Positions 17,294 through 26,691 of a stretch of 64,000 nucleotides of DNA are shown here, one piece after another; position 1 is the stretch's first letter; each line of letters opens with the position of its first letter. The position numbers were made by a program, and so were the translations under genes. This DNA is from Mesorhizobium sp. J428. GTDB taxonomy: Bacteria > Pseudomonadota > Alphaproteobacteria > Rhizobiales > Rhizobiaceae. Location: positions 4,006,001-4,070,000 of the forward strand of contig NZ_JAJOMX010000001.1 in NCBI RefSeq assembly GCF_024699925.1, in the 5' to 3' direction. The notes below the pieces were generated by a model. The model saw only the letters and a program-made list of their open reading frames with translations. It was not told the DNA's origin and ran no database searches.

Positions 17294-18826
17294 TTGCCGC
17301 AGCCTGGCAGCGGGCGCGACGCGCTGTCGCCGCTGGTCGAGCTGTTCGACCTGGCCTTCGATGCCTCGGGCGAGACGCCGCGCTTCGCCACCATCGGTGC
17401 ATCGGCAGGGGCGGCCTTCGCCATCGACGATCCGGTGTCGGCGGGCGAGGGGCGGCCGGCGATCGAGCTGACAAGGCCGCCGGACCTGGAGCTTCCGACC
17501 GAGGCGCTGCTGGGCTTCGGCGACCCGCTCGACGACTACCAGTCGGGCGCGGCGCGCGCGGCGCGCGGAGGCGGGCAGAATGTCGCCAGCCTCGACCTGC
17601 CGGGCGCGATCGAGGCGGGGCAGGCGGAGGCGCTTGCAGCGGACTGGCTGCGCCGCGCCTGGACCGGCCGCGAGACGGCGCGTTTCGCGGTGCCGGCGCG
17701 GCAGCGCACGCCGCGGCCGGGAAGCCTGGTGGCGCTGCCCGGACGCGCCGAGGGCGAGTTCGTGGTGAGCGCCATCGAGGAAGGGCTGACGCGGCAGATC
17801 GAGGCGCGGCGCATCCTGCGTCTGCCGCCTGCGCCCGACCGGGCGAGATTGCCGGCGCGGCGCGCGACAGGCAGCGCACAGCCGGGCGCGCCGCTGGCGC
17901 TGTTCCTCGATTTGCCGTCGGCGGGCGGCGAGGCGGCGCATGAACGGTTCAGGATCGCGGCCCATGCGAAGCCCTGGACGACGCAGCAGGTCTACTGCTC
18001 TCCGGAGGAGACCGGCTTCGAGCTGCGCACGACGCTGACGCGCCGCGCCACGATCGGCGAACTGACGCAGGGATTGCCGTCCGGCGTGGAGGGCAGGCTG
18101 GACGAATTCGGCGCGGTGGTCGTGCGGCTTTATGCCGGCGCGCTGTCGAGCGTGCCGCTGGCACAGATGCTGAACGGCGCGAATGTGCTGGCGATCCGCT
18201 CGGCGGCGGGGAGTTGGGAGCTCGTGCAGTTCGCCGACGCCGAGGAGATCGAGCCGGATGTCTGGCGGCTGACGCGGCTCTTGCGCGGCCAGCTCGGCAC
18301 AAACGACGCGATGGTGGCGGGCGCAGCGGTAGGCGCGGACGTGGTGCTGCTGGACAGTGCCGTGCAGGCGGCGGGACTGCGCGAGGGCGAGGCGGGGCTG
18401 GAACTCTCCTGGCGGGTCGGCCCGGCCGGACGCGAGTTCGGCGCCGAGATGACGGTGACCGAGACCCATATCGGCGGCGTGCGCGCCGGCCTGCCGCTCT
18501 CGCCGGTGCATCTGACGGCGGAAAAGCAGACGGACGGCGGCTTCACCTTCAGCTGGGTGCGGCGCGGGCGGCTCGACGCGGACAGCTGGACGGGCGTCGA
18601 GATCCCGCAGGACGAGCCGTTCGAGACCTATGTGCTGCGCATCGGCGAGCCGGGCGAGGCGGCGGTGCGGCAGGTCACTGTCGGCTCGCTGTCATGGACC
18701 TATGCGGCCGCGAGCGTCGCCGCGGATTTCCCCGTGCTGCCGGACGAACTGGAACTCGACGTGCGGCAGCTCGGCCACGCGGGCGAGGGTATCGCTGGGC
18801 GGCTGACATTCGCGGCCGCCGGCTGA
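17294..18826 (+). CDS. GTA g15-like tail-tip protein, C-terminal part (frame broken)
   Basis: The 510-residue continuation of the megatron protein, with PGSGRDALSPLVELFDLAFDASG directly following on from the N-terminal part in family members. Further marks: LPTEALLGFGDPLDDYQSGAARAARGG, WLRRAWTGRETARFAVPARQR, the tail region YCSPEETGFELRTTL, MLNGANVLAIRS, VWRLTRLLRGQLGTNDAM and the end AGEGIAGRLTF, all typical of g15/phage-tail_3 type proteins. The TTG at 17294 lacks a ribosome site, so independent translation is unlikely; it is best read as one gene with 14943-17291. Confidence 0.85.
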   Translation: MPQPGSGRDALSPLVELFDLAFDASGETPRFATIGASAGAAFAIDDPVSAGEGRPAIELTRPPDLELPTEALLGFGDPLDDYQSGAARAARGGGQNVASLDLPGAIEAGQAEALAADWLRRAWTGRETARFAVPARQRTPRPGSLVALPGRAEGEFVVSAIEEGLTRQIEARRILRLPPAPDRARLPARRATGSAQPGAPLALFLDLPSAGGEAAHERFRIAAHAKPWTTQQVYCSPEETGFELRTTLTRRATIGELTQGLPSGVEGRLDEFGAVVVRLYAGALSSVPLAQMLNGANVLAIRSAAGSWELVQFADAEEIEPDVWRLTRLLRGQLGTNDAMVAGAAVGADVVLLDSAVQAAGLREGEAGLELSWRVGPAGREFGAEMTVTETHIGGVRAGLPLSPVHLTAEKQTDGGFTFSWVRRGRLDADSWTGVEIPQDEPFETYVLRIGEPGEAAVRQVTVGSLSWTYAAASVAADFPVLPDELELDVRQLGHAGEGIAGRLTFAAAG

Positions 18827-18907
18827 GCGGGCGGCCAACCGGACATGTGACGGGCCCGGATCGAACCGACTCGTTCCAACAGACCATCCCAACCAAGGAG
18901 ACGACCT

Positions 18908-19113
18908 ATGACCACGGCAAAACCCTGGTACTCTCGCGCACGATCTGGGCTTCGATCGTGGCCGTGCTGTCCGGAGGCGCGGGCTACTTTGGTATCCCGA
19001 TTGGCGGAGTGGAGAACGGCGAGCTGACGGACGCAGTGCTGCAGGCGGTGTCGGCCGTGGCGGGGCTCGTGGCGATCCTGGGGAGGCTGACGGCCAAGGA
19101 TCGGATCGGGTGA
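18908..19113 (+). CDS. Holin-like small membrane protein at the end of the GTA cluster (frame broken)
   Basis: AAGGAGACGACCT precedes ATG 18908 (MTTAKPWY), but the next codons run out of frame; with one more base near 18931 the product reads MTTAKPWYLSRTIWASIV and continues as AVLSGGAGYFGIPIGGVENG, DAVLQAVSAVAGLVAILGRLTAKDRIG, about 68 residues. Two short hydrophobic segments around a small polar loop, small size and position after g15 suggest a holin-like or membrane accessory protein; the family is common in rhizobial prophages. The same kind of single-base loss as in g15. Confidence 0.6.
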
Positions 19114-19170
19114 GGTCTGCGTCGGCATCATTCATTCCCCGTTCAGCCGATCTGCGCTAGAACGCTGGCC

Positions 19171-19458
19171 ATGAACACGTTCTCCACCCTCAGGCGCGCC
19201 ATGATCGCGCTGCTGCTCACCACCTCGGCGGCGTTCGCCGCGCCGGTGGCGGCACCTCTCGATGCGCCGGTGCTGGCACAGCCGGTCGCCGCGAATTGCA
19301 ACGCGATCGCGCAGCAGATGGCGGCGCAATATGGCGGCAAGGCGCGTGCGACTCTGCAGAATCGCGGCGGCCAGCAGGTCTGTGTCGTCGTCATCGTCGT
19401 CGAAGGCAAGAACGGCCAGCGCGCGCAGCGCATCGAGCAGGTCGTCCCGGCGAATTGA
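19171..19458 (+). CDS. feuN: Small periplasmic protein upstream of feuPQ, probable FeuN
   Basis: A 95-residue secreted protein: signal peptide (MIALLLTTSAAFA, cleavage near AFA-AP) and a mature part with two cysteines (NCNAIAQQMAAQYGGKARATL, QQVCVVVIVVEGKNGQRAQRIEQVV). Its place just before an OmpR-type regulator and FeuQ-like kinase matches feuN of Sinorhizobium meliloti, a small periplasmic protein that holds the FeuPQ system in check. Name given mainly from position and size. ATG 19171 is used; ATG 19201 would shorten the n-region. Confidence 0.6.
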   Translation: MNTFSTLRRAMIALLLTTSAAFAAPVAAPLDAPVLAQPVAANCNAIAQQMAAQYGGKARATLQNRGGQQVCVVVIVVEGKNGQRAQRIEQVVPAN

Positions 19459-19600
19459 CGCCGGGTGCGCGAATGGCGCCGGCCGCGTCGCGGATTCGCC
19501 GGTCGGCAGGGTTGCGCGGCGGTCCGGCTTGCGAGGAGCGGCGCGAGGTCATGGCGCGGATTTCCGCCAGCCGGTTGCGTGAGGGAACAGAGGGGGACGA

Positions 19601-20266
19601 ATGCGAATTCTGGTCGTCGAGGATGACAAGGAGCTGAACCGTCAGCTGTCGGAGGCGCTGGTCGATGCCGGCTATGTCGTCGACCGCGCCTATGACGGCG
19701 AGGAGGGGCATTTCCTCGGCGACACCGAACCCTATGACGCGGTGGTGCTCGACATCGGCCTGCCGCAGATGGACGGCATCTCCGTGATGGAGAAATGGCG
19801 CCGCGAAGGGCGCAAGATGCCAGTGCTGATGCTGACCGCGCGCGACCGCTGGAGCGACAAGGTCGCCGGCATCGACGCCGGCGCCGACGACTACGTGACC
19901 AAGCCGTTCCACATCGAGGAAGTGCTGGCGCGCATCAGGGCGCTGATCCGCCGCGCGGCGGGGCATGCCTCGTCGGAACTTGTCTGCGGGCCGGTGCGGC
20001 TCGACACGGCGGCCTCGAAGGTCGACGTGGACGGCAAGCCGCTCAAGCTCACCTCGCACGAGTTCCGCCTGCTCGCCTATCTAATGCACCATGTCGGCAA
20101 GGTCGTCTCGCGCACGGAGCTGGTGGAGCACCTCTACGATCAGGATTTCGACCGCGATTCCAACACGATCGAGGTCTTCGTCGGCCGCCTGCGCAAGAAG
20201 ATGGGCATCGACATGATCGAGACCGTGCGCGGCATGGGCTATCGCCTGCGCGAGCCCGATGCGTGA
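19601..20266 (+). CDS. feuP: OmpR-family response regulator FeuP
   Basis: A 221-residue two-component regulator. Receiver domain residues 1-118: acidic pocket VVEDD, phospho-acceptor Asp in AVVLDIGLPQMDG near residue 51, Thr in MLTARD near residue 79 and Lys in YVTKPF near residue 101. Winged-helix DNA-binding domain residues 125-220 (LTSHEFRLLAYLMHHVGKVVSR, SNTIEVFVGRLRKK). Strong GAGGGGGACGA ribosome site. With the coupled kinase it forms FeuPQ, which in rhizobia controls genes including those for cyclic glucan export. Identification rests on the downstream ccm genes and the feuN-like upstream gene. Confidence 0.85.
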   Translation: MRILVVEDDKELNRQLSEALVDAGYVVDRAYDGEEGHFLGDTEPYDAVVLDIGLPQMDGISVMEKWRREGRKMPVLMLTARDRWSDKVAGIDAGADDYVTKPFHIEEVLARIRALIRRAAGHASSELVCGPVRLDTAASKVDVDGKPLKLTSHEFRLLAYLMHHVGKVVSRTELVEHLYDQDFDRDSNTIEVFVGRLRKKMGIDMIETVRGMGYRLREPDA

Positions 20267-21678
20267 CCGGCGAGGCGCAGGGCGCTGAGCGGAGCGTGCG
20301 GCGGCCGACAATCTGGCTGCCGAAATCGCTCGCCACGCGCGTCATCACCTTCTCCACCATCTGGGCGATCCTCGCTCTGGTGGTCATCGCGACCGTCGTC
20401 TCGACGCTGTTCCGCGAAGCTTCAGAGCGCGGCTTCGACAGCCTGCTTTCTGCCAATCTCTTCAACCTGGTGGCCTCCGTCGGCGCGGACGACGGCGGCA
20501 ACCTGACCGGCACGCCTGAGCTCGGCGACGAGCGCTATCTCACGCCTGATTCCGGCTGGTACTGGTCTGTCGAGCCGCAGACGGCGGGGCTGAAGGGTGA
20601 CCTGCGCTCGGCATCACTACAGGCGACGATACCGGCGCCCTCCGTGACGGAGGTGCCGTTCGAGAGCGGCTTTCAGCGCAGATACAAGGCAACCGGGCCG
20701 AACGGCCAGAGCCTTGCGGTGCTGGAGACGGAAGTGGTGCTCGGCGCACCGGACCGCATCGCGCGCTATCGCGTGATGGGCAATCTCGACGACCTGAATG
20801 CCGAGATCTCCTATTTCAACCAGCAGCTCTACACCTATCTGGCGCTGTTCGGCGTCGGCATGATCGCGATCAACGCCGCGGCGATCTGGCTGGGGCTGCG
20901 CCCGCTCGGCCGCGTGCGCGAGGCCTTGCAGAGCGTGCGCGAGGGCACGGCGAAGCGACTGGACGGAACCTTCCCGGCCGAGATCGAGCCGCTCGCCAAC
21001 GAGACCAATGCGCTGATCGAGAACAACCGCCGCATCCTGGAGCGCTCGCGCACGCGGGTGGGCAACCTGGCGCATTCGCTGAAGACGCCGCTCGCGGTGC
21101 TGACCAACGAGGGCCACGCGCTGGGCGGCGAGAAGGGCCGGCTGATCTCCGAGCAGACCGGCGCGATGAAGCAGCAGATCGACCACTACTTGCAGCGCGC
21201 ACGTATCGCGGCGCAACGCGAGAGCGTGGTATTCCGAGCGCCCGTCGTGCCGGTGCTGGAACGGATGACGCGGGTGATGGCGAAGCTCAACCCGAAGATC
21301 GACGTCGCCTTCGAGCATGAGGGCGGCGATGTGGTCTTTGCCGGCGAGCGCGAGGACCTGGAGGAGATCGCCGGCAACCTGCTCGAGAACGCGATGAAAT
21401 GGGGCCGGACGCAGGTCATGGTCACGCTGGCCGACCCGGCGCCGGACGCGGCCGACAGTTTCGTCATGACTGTGGAGGACGACGGGCCCGGGATTCCCGA
21501 GGACAAGGCGCGCGAGGCGCTGAAGCGCGGCCGCCGGCTGGACGAGTCGAAGCCCGGCACCGGGCTGGGCCTCGCCATCGTTTCCGACCTCGTGGCGGAG
21601 TATGGCGGCACGCTGAGGCTCGAACGGTCGGAACTCGGCGGACTGCGCGCCGTTGTGCAAATGCGAAAAGCCGCATGA
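20263..21678 (+). CDS. feuQ: Sensor histidine kinase FeuQ
   Basis: A 471-residue inner-membrane kinase, partner of FeuP. GTG 20263 overlaps the feuP stop by four bases. Two membrane segments: residues about 30-50 (VITFSTIWAILALVVIATVVST) and 195-215 (LALFGVGMIAINAAAIWLGL), enclosing a periplasmic sensor of about 140 residues; HAMP-like stretch near residue 225; H-box LAHSLKTPLAVLTNE near residue 270; N box LLENAMKWG near residue 373; G boxes DDGPGIP and GTGLGLAIVSDLVAEYGG. PhoQ-like arrangement. The sensor probably meets FeuN in the periplasm. Confidence 0.88.
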   Translation: MTGEAQGAERSVRRPTIWLPKSLATRVITFSTIWAILALVVIATVVSTLFREASERGFDSLLSANLFNLVASVGADDGGNLTGTPELGDERYLTPDSGWYWSVEPQTAGLKGDLRSASLQATIPAPSVTEVPFESGFQRRYKATGPNGQSLAVLETEVVLGAPDRIARYRVMGNLDDLNAEISYFNQQLYTYLALFGVGMIAINAAAIWLGLRPLGRVREALQSVREGTAKRLDGTFPAEIEPLANETNALIENNRRILERSRTRVGNLAHSLKTPLAVLTNEGHALGGEKGRLISEQTGAMKQQIDHYLQRARIAAQRESVVFRAPVVPVLERMTRVMAKLNPKIDVAFEHEGGDVVFAGEREDLEEIAGNLLENAMKWGRTQVMVTLADPAPDAADSFVMTVEDDGPGIPEDKAREALKRGRRLDESKPGTGLGLAIVSDLVAEYGGTLRLERSELGGLRAVVQMRKAA

Positions 21679-21757
21679 CAGCGGAACAAAATTAGGACAA
21701 ACATCGCCCCTAGGGCTCCCCGAAGGCGCGATCGCGGACGCATCGGAACCGGATGGA

Positions 21758-22197
21758 ATGAAAATATCGGCAGGGATAGTCGCGGTGGCGCTTACGCTTG
21801 GCGGATGCGCGACCAGCAATACGGGTGCATCGGGCGTGTCCGGCTTCGCCGGCCAGCCGACGCGCCCCTCCGCGCAGCCGGCCGGGCAGGCGATCATCAA
21901 GGCGATGGCCGGCGGGCTGATCGGCGGCAATGTCGGAACCGGCCTGTCCAGTAACGAAAAAGTGCAGGCGCTCGAGGCAGAGCACGCGCGCTCGAATATT
22001 CGCAGCCGGGCCAGCCGGTGGCCTGGGGCGACAAGGGCTCCGGCCGCTACGGCGAGGTCGCGGCGGCGCAGCCATACCGCGTCGGCTCGCAGGATTGCCG
22101 ACAATACACGCATACGGTGACGCTTGGCGGCGCCCAGAACGTCGCGCGGGGCACGGCCTGCCGCAATTCCGACGGCAGCTGGACACCTCTGACCTAG
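21758..22197 (+). CDS. Glycine-rich outer-membrane lipoprotein, 17 kDa antigen-like (frame broken)
   Basis: A lipoprotein with lipobox LGGC (MKISAGIVAVALTLGGCA) and a glycine-zipper segment (AMAGGLIGGNVGTGL). As sequenced it leaves frame at a CGCGCG run near 21985-21991; with one base added it continues ALEYSQPGQPVAWGDKGSGR, VAAAQPYRVGSQDCRQYTHT and ends SDGSWTPLT, about 146 residues, the usual size and ending of this rhizobial surface-antigen-like family. Function unknown, probably envelope structural. It stands alone between feuQ and the ccm operon. Confidence 0.75.
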
Positions 22198-22323
22198 CGG
22201 TCTGCCAGCTTTGCTGCAGATCAAAGCGGCGCAGCTTGCGCCCGCATAGGGACATCATCGTTCGCCATAACCGGCAAAAGGCCGCATCCCGCCTCTGTTG
22301 GCAGGGGAAGGGGCGATGGCTAA

Positions 22324-23451
22324 ATGGTGCCCATGTTGTTCTGGATCGCCGCCGCTGCGCTGACGCTTGCCGCCTGCCTGGCGGTGCTGGTGCCGTTGAC
22401 GCGCCAGCGCGCGGCCGCCGCCGACGGTGGCCATGACGTCGAGGTCTATCGCGACCAGTTGCAGGAGGTCGAGCGCGACGCTGCGCGCGGCGCCATCGAG
22501 GCCTCGCAGGCCGAGCAGGCCAAGGTGGAGATCGCCCGACGGCTGCTGAAGGCCGACGCCGATGCGCGATCCGCGCGCGCGGCAGGCCAAGGCGGCGCGG
22601 TGCGTATCGCCGGACTTGTCGGCGTGCTCGTCATTCCGCTGGTAAGCTGGGGCCTCTACACGACGATCGGCGCGCCGGGCCTGCCGGGCGAGCCGCTGGC
22701 CGAGCGCATGGCGCGCAACCCGTCCGAGAGCACGGTCGACGAACTGGTGGCGCGGGCCGAAAAGCACCTTGCAGAAAATCCCGACGATGCGCGCGGCTGG
22801 GAGGTGCTGGGCCCCGTCTACATGCGCCAGCAGCGTTTCGCGGATGCCGCGACCGCCTGGCGCAACGCGATTCGACTTGCCGGTTCCAACGCGCAGCGCG
22901 AGAGCGCGCTCGGCGAGGCGATCGCCGCTGCGGCCGGCGGCGTGATCACCGCCGAGGCGCATGCTGCCTTCGAACGGGCGCTTACGCATGATCCGAACGA
23001 GCCGAAGGCGCGTTTCCTGCTGGCGAGCGGGCTGGCGCAAGAAGGCAGGATTGCAGAGGCCGCGGAGGCCTGGCGGACGCTGAGGGCGGTTCTCCCCGCC
23101 GATTCGGGCTGGCGCGAGCCGGTCGATCGCGCGATCGCGGAAGCCGAGGAACAGCTCGGCGCACCCGCGGCGAAGGGACCGGACGCGGATGCTGTGGCTG
23201 CCGCGAACGAGATTTTGCCGCAGGACAGGCAGCAGATGATCGAAGGCATGGTGGCGAGCCTCGACGAGAAACTGCGCGCCAATCCCGATGACCTGGAAGG
23301 ATGGCAGCGCCTCATTCGTTCCTATGTGGTGCTCGGCCGCGCCGACGATGCAAAGGCCGCGCTCGGGCGTGCGCTGGCCGGCCTCGAAGGCGACAAGAAG
23401 GATCAGGTGAGCGCGTTCGCGGCGGAGCTCGGGGTGAGGGTGGACGGCTGA
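22324..23451 (+). CDS. ccmI: Cytochrome c maturation protein CcmI (CycH)
   Basis: A 375-residue apocytochrome c chaperone that hands unfolded cytochrome to the CcmFH haem lyase. N-terminal membrane helix ([22 protein letters not shown]) then [18 protein letters not shown], the CcmI/CycH signature; second membrane helix near residue 100 ([18 protein letters not shown]); TPR-rich periplasmic domain from about residue 130 ([27 protein letters not shown]). ATG 22324 used; ATG 22333 possible. Its stop overlaps the ccmE start, opening the ccmI-E-F-H operon. Confidence 0.92.
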   Translation: MVPMLFWIAAAALTLAACLAVLVPLTRQRAAAADGGHDVEVYRDQLQEVERDAARGAIEASQAEQAKVEIARRLLKADADARSARAAGQGGAVRIAGLVGVLVIPLVSWGLYTTIGAPGLPGEPLAERMARNPSESTVDELVARAEKHLAENPDDARGWEVLGPVYMRQQRFADAATAWRNAIRLAGSNAQRESALGEAIAAAAGGVITAEAHAAFERALTHDPNEPKARFLLASGLAQEGRIAEAAEAWRTLRAVLPADSGWREPVDRAIAEAEEQLGAPAAKGPDADAVAAANEILPQDRQQMIEGMVASLDEKLRANPDDLEGWQRLIRSYVVLGRADDAKAALGRALAGLEGDKKDQVSAFAAELGVRVDG

Positions 23452-23897
23452 TGACCAGGAAGCAGAAACGGCTGGCGGTGATCGCGGGCGCGCTGGTGTT
23501 TCTTGGCAGCGCGACGGGACTGACCTTTTACGCGCTCGGCCAGCGGACCTCCTATTTCTACATGCCGGCGGATCTCGCCGAGAAGCCGGTGGAGCCCGGC
23601 CAGCGCATCCGCCTTGGCGGGCTAGTGGAGAAGGGCTCGATTCAGCGCGGGCAGGGCACCGAGGTCGAGTTCGCGGTGACCGACCAGATCAAGGTGGTCA
23701 AGGTCGTCTACAACGGCCTGTTGCCCGACCTTTTCCGCGAGGAACAGGGCGTGGTCACCGAAGGCACGTTCGACGCCCGCGGCGTCTTCGTGGCGGACAG
23801 CGTGCTGGCCAAGCACGACGAGAACTACATGCCGAAGGAAGTGGCCGACAGCCTGAAGGAAAAGGGCGTCTGGCAGCATACCGGCGACGGAAGCTGA
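23451..23897 (+). CDS. ccmE: Haem chaperone CcmE (CycJ)
   Basis: A 148-residue periplasmic haem carrier. It has a short basic N-terminus ([11 protein letters not shown]), one membrane anchor ([17 protein letters not shown]), an OB-fold beta barrel ([44 protein letters not shown]) and the haem-binding motif AKHDENYMP near residue 123, where the His covalently binds haem. ATG 23451 overlaps the ccmI stop by one base. Length normal for the family. Confidence 0.96.
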   Translation: MTRKQKRLAVIAGALVFLGSATGLTFYALGQRTSYFYMPADLAEKPVEPGQRIRLGGLVEKGSIQRGQGTEVEFAVTDQIKVVKVVYNGLLPDLFREEQGVVTEGTFDARGVFVADSVLAKHDENYMPKEVADSLKEKGVWQHTGDGS

Positions 23898-23901
23898 GCA
23901 G

Positions 23902-25891
23902 ATGGTCGAGATCGGACACTTCGCCCTCGTTCTCGCCTTCGCGCTGAGCCTCGTGCAGGCATCACTGCCCTTCATCGGCGCGCGAACGCGTCAGGACCGG
24001 CTGATGGCGGTCGGCGGGCCGGTTGCGGTGACCGGCTTCGCGATGACCGCGCTGTCGTTCCTCGCGCTGATCGTCGCCTATGTGCAGTCCGACTTCTCGG
24101 TACTCAACGTCTGGGAGAACTCCCATTCGGCCAAGCCGCTGCTCTACAAGATCACCGGCACATGGGGGAACCACGAGGGCTCGATGCTTTTGTGGGTGCT
24201 CATCCTCACCTTCTTCGGCGCGCTGGTCGCCGCCTTCGGGCGCAACCTGCCGGCGGTGCTGAAAGCGGATGTGATCTCGGTGCAGGGACTGATCGGCGCG
24301 GCCTTCTTCCTGTTCGTGCTGACGACCTCCAACCCGTTCGTGCGGCTCTCGCCGGCACCGATCGAGGGCAACGACCTCAATCCGGTGCTGCAGGACGTCG
24401 GGCTCGCGATCCATCCGCCGCTGCTCTACCTCGGCTATGTCGGCTTCTCGGTCTGCTTCTCCTTTGCCGTGGCGGCGCTGGTCGAGGGCAGGATCGATGC
24501 GGCTTGGGCACGCTGGGTGAGGCCCTGGACGCTCGCCGCATGGATATTCCTCACCGGCGGCATCGCGATGGGCTCCTACTGGGCCTATTACGAGCTCGGC
24601 TGGGGCGGGTTCTGGTTCTGGGACCCGGTCGAGAACGCCTCCTTCATGCCATGGCTCGCGGGGACGGCACTGCTCCACTCGGCAATCGTGATGGAACGGC
24701 GCGAGGCGCTGAAGATCTGGACGATCCTTCTGGCGCTGCTCGCCTTCTCGCTGTCGCTGCTCGGCACCTTCCTCGTGCGCTCGGGCGTCTTGACCTCGGT
24801 GCATGCGTTTGCGACCGATCCGACGCGCGGTGTGTTCATCCTTGCGTTGCTCGCCTTCTTCGTCGGCGGCTCCTTCTCGCTCTTCGCGTTCCGCGCGCAG
24901 TCGCTGCAGGCGGGCGGCCTGTTCCAGCCGATCTCGCGCGAGGGCGCGCTGGTGCTCAACAATCTCTTCCTGACCACGGCGACGGCGACCGTCTTCGTGG
25001 GCACGCTCTATCCGCTGGCGCTGGAGGCGCTGACCGGCGAGAAGATTTCGGTGGGCGCGCCCTTCTTCAACCTCACCTTTGGCGCGCTGATGGTGCCGCT
25101 TATCGTCGCCGTGCCGTTCGGGCCGTTGTTGGCATGGAAGCGCGGCGACCTCTTCGCGGCAGGCCAGCGCCTGTTCGCGGCTGCGGGAGCGGCGGTGCTG
25201 GCGGGTCTCGTCGCCATCTTCTTCGTCGACGGGACGACGGCCTTCGCCGCGGTGGGCTTCGGGCTGGCGACCTGGCTGCTGATCGGCGCGGCGACCGACC
25301 TGGTGCTGAAGGCTGGCATTGGCAGTGTGAGCGCTTCGGTCGCGCTGCGCCGCTTCACCGGCTTGCCGCGCTCGGTGGTCGGCACGGCGCTGGCGCATTT
25401 CGGACTTGGGCTGACCGTGCTCGGCGTGGCTGCCGTCAGTTCGCTGCAGGCGGAGCGGATCGTCGCCATGCAGCCGGGCGATACGGTCGCGATTTCGGGC
25501 TATGTGCTGAAGTTCGACCGCATGGAGCCGGTGCGCGGTCCGAATTTTACCGAGGACCGGGCGCACTTCGCCTTGTCGAGCGCGGGCGGCCGCAGCCTCG
25601 GCGAGATTGTCTCCTCGAAGCGCGTCTATACCGCGCGGCAGATGCCGACAACGGAGGCGGGCATCGCGACGCGCGGCTTCAGTCAAGTCTATGTCTCGCT
25701 CGGCGATCCGGCCGCGAATGGCGGCACGGTGGTGCGCGTCTGGGCATAAGCCGCTGGTGACGCTGATCTGGATCGGCGCGCTGGTGATGATGGCGGGCGG
25801 GATGATGTCGCTTGCCGACAGGCGCCTGCGGGTCGGCGCACCGGCCAAGCGGAAGCTCAAGGCTGCGCCGGCCGGGGTGCCCGCCGAATGA
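23902..25891 (+). CDS. ccmF: Haem lyase subunit CcmF (CycK), C-terminal frame broken
   Basis: Integral membrane subunit that attaches haem to apocytochrome c. About 14 membrane helices; [15 protein letters not shown] near residue 90 and the tryptophan-rich WWD-type region [22 protein letters not shown] near residue 235 identify CcmF. Periplasmic haem-ligand histidines are in [11 protein letters not shown] and VLTSVHAF. As sequenced it stops at TAA 25747-25749 (VVRVWA); removing one G from the GGG at 25742-25744 gives [16 protein letters not shown] and the last membrane helix, ending at 25891 with 662 residues, the normal length, and overlapping ccmH. The short version would lose the final helix. 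Confidence 0.93.
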
Positions 25892-26358
25892 GCGTCCGGC
25901 GTCTTCTGATCCTGCTCGCGGCGCTGTTTCTTGCCGTCCAGCCTCTGGCCTTGCGTGCAGTGACGCCGGACGAGGTCCTGCCGGATCCGGCGCTGGAGGC
26001 GAGGGCGCGCGCGATCTCGGCCGGCCTGCGCTGCATGATCTGCCAGAACCAGTCGATCGACGAATCGGATGCGGACCTTGCGCGCGACCTGCGCATCCTG
26101 GTGCGCCAGCGGCTCGTCGCAGGCGACACGGACCAGCAGGTGATCGCCTATGTCGTCTCGCGCTACGGCGAGTTCGTGCTGCTGAAGCCCATCTTCAATT
26201 GGCGCAACGCGCTTCTGTGGGGCACCCCGGTGCTGCTGCTCCTCGCGGGCGGAGGCTATATCCTGCTCGCTGCGCGCCGGCGCCGGCCGGCGCCCGCCCA
26301 GGCTCTCTCCGACGAGGAGAAGGCAGCCCTCGCCGATGCGCTGCGGCGGGAGGAGTAA
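25888..26358 (+). CDS. ccmH: Cytochrome c maturation thiol protein CcmH (CycL)
   Basis: A 156-residue periplasmic thioredoxin-like protein that keeps the cytochrome CXXCH motif reduced for haem attachment. Signal peptide ([17 protein letters not shown]), redox motif [19 protein letters not shown] near residue 48 (usual LRCxxCQNQ), then [13 protein letters not shown] and a C-terminal membrane anchor ([21 protein letters not shown]). ATG 25888 overlaps the corrected ccmF end by four bases. Last gene of the ccm operon before the mazEF insertion. Confidence 0.95.
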   Translation: MSVRRLLILLAALFLAVQPLALRAVTPDEVLPDPALEARARAISAGLRCMICQNQSIDESDADLARDLRILVRQRLVAGDTDQQVIAYVVSRYGEFVLLKPIFNWRNALLWGTPVLLLLAGGGYILLAARRRRPAPAQALSDEEKAALADALRREE

Positions 26359-26403
26359 GACGTTCATCAGGCTTTCGTTGCGAACCGGCTCCGGATCGAC
26401 TAT

Positions 26404-26422
26404 GTATCGTCAATGTAGATAC
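26404..26422. promoter_or_regulatory. Inverted repeat, possible MazE operator
   Basis: GTATC (26404-26408) and GATAC (26418-26422) flank nine bases, 27 bases upstream of mazE. MazE-type AbrB-fold antitoxins repress their own operon through such dyads. Short arms, so assignment is tentative. Confidence 0.4.
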
Positions 26423-26448
26423 TCTGCGCGTCAGCCGGGAGATGTTGA

Positions 26449-26691
26449 ATGATCGCCACCGTAGCGAAATGGGGAAACAGCCTGGCTGTGCGGATTCCGG
26501 CCGCGTTCGCACGGGAAACCGCGATTGGCGACGGTGTTTCGGTGGATATTTCCGTGGTGGACGGAATGATCGTCATGCGGCCGGTAAACGACCCGCACGC
26601 CTACGACCTGAACGATCTTCTTGCCGGAATAACGGACGACAACCGCCACGGTGAAGTGGCTACCGGTCAGGCGGTCGGCAATGAGGTCTGA
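26449..26691 (+). CDS. mazE: MazE-like antitoxin (AbrB/SpoVT fold)
   Basis: An 80-residue antitoxin. The N-terminal swapped-hairpin DNA-binding fold is clear: MIATVAKWGNSLAVRIPAAFARE, then VDISVVDGMIVMRPV; the acidic C-terminal tail (YDLNDLLAGITDD) is the part expected to wrap and block the toxin. GGGAGATGTTGA gives the ribosome site. Its end overlaps the toxin start by 11 bases. It lies between ccmH and degP, which are close neighbours in related genomes, so the pair looks like an insertion. Confidence 0.9.
   Translation: MIATVAKWGNSLAVRIPAAFARETAIGDGVSVDISVVDGMIVMRPVNDPHAYDLNDLLAGITDDNRHGEVATGQAVGNEV

Noticed and set aside
17285..17295. Programmed ribosomal frameshift in g15
   Set aside because: The sequence before the stop (GGCCGGCTAG) is not a slippery heptamer and no strong downstream structure was seen; several similar indels occur in the window.
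24162..25760. A 532-residue plus-strand ORF inside ccmF
   Set aside because: It is Arg/Gly-rich with no motif and overlaps the correct CcmF frame throughout.
23962..26367. An 801-residue minus-strand ORF across ccmF-ccmH
   Set aside because: It is highly charged, repetitive in Arg/Glu/His and lies antisense to clear ccm genes; a GC-rich shadow frame.
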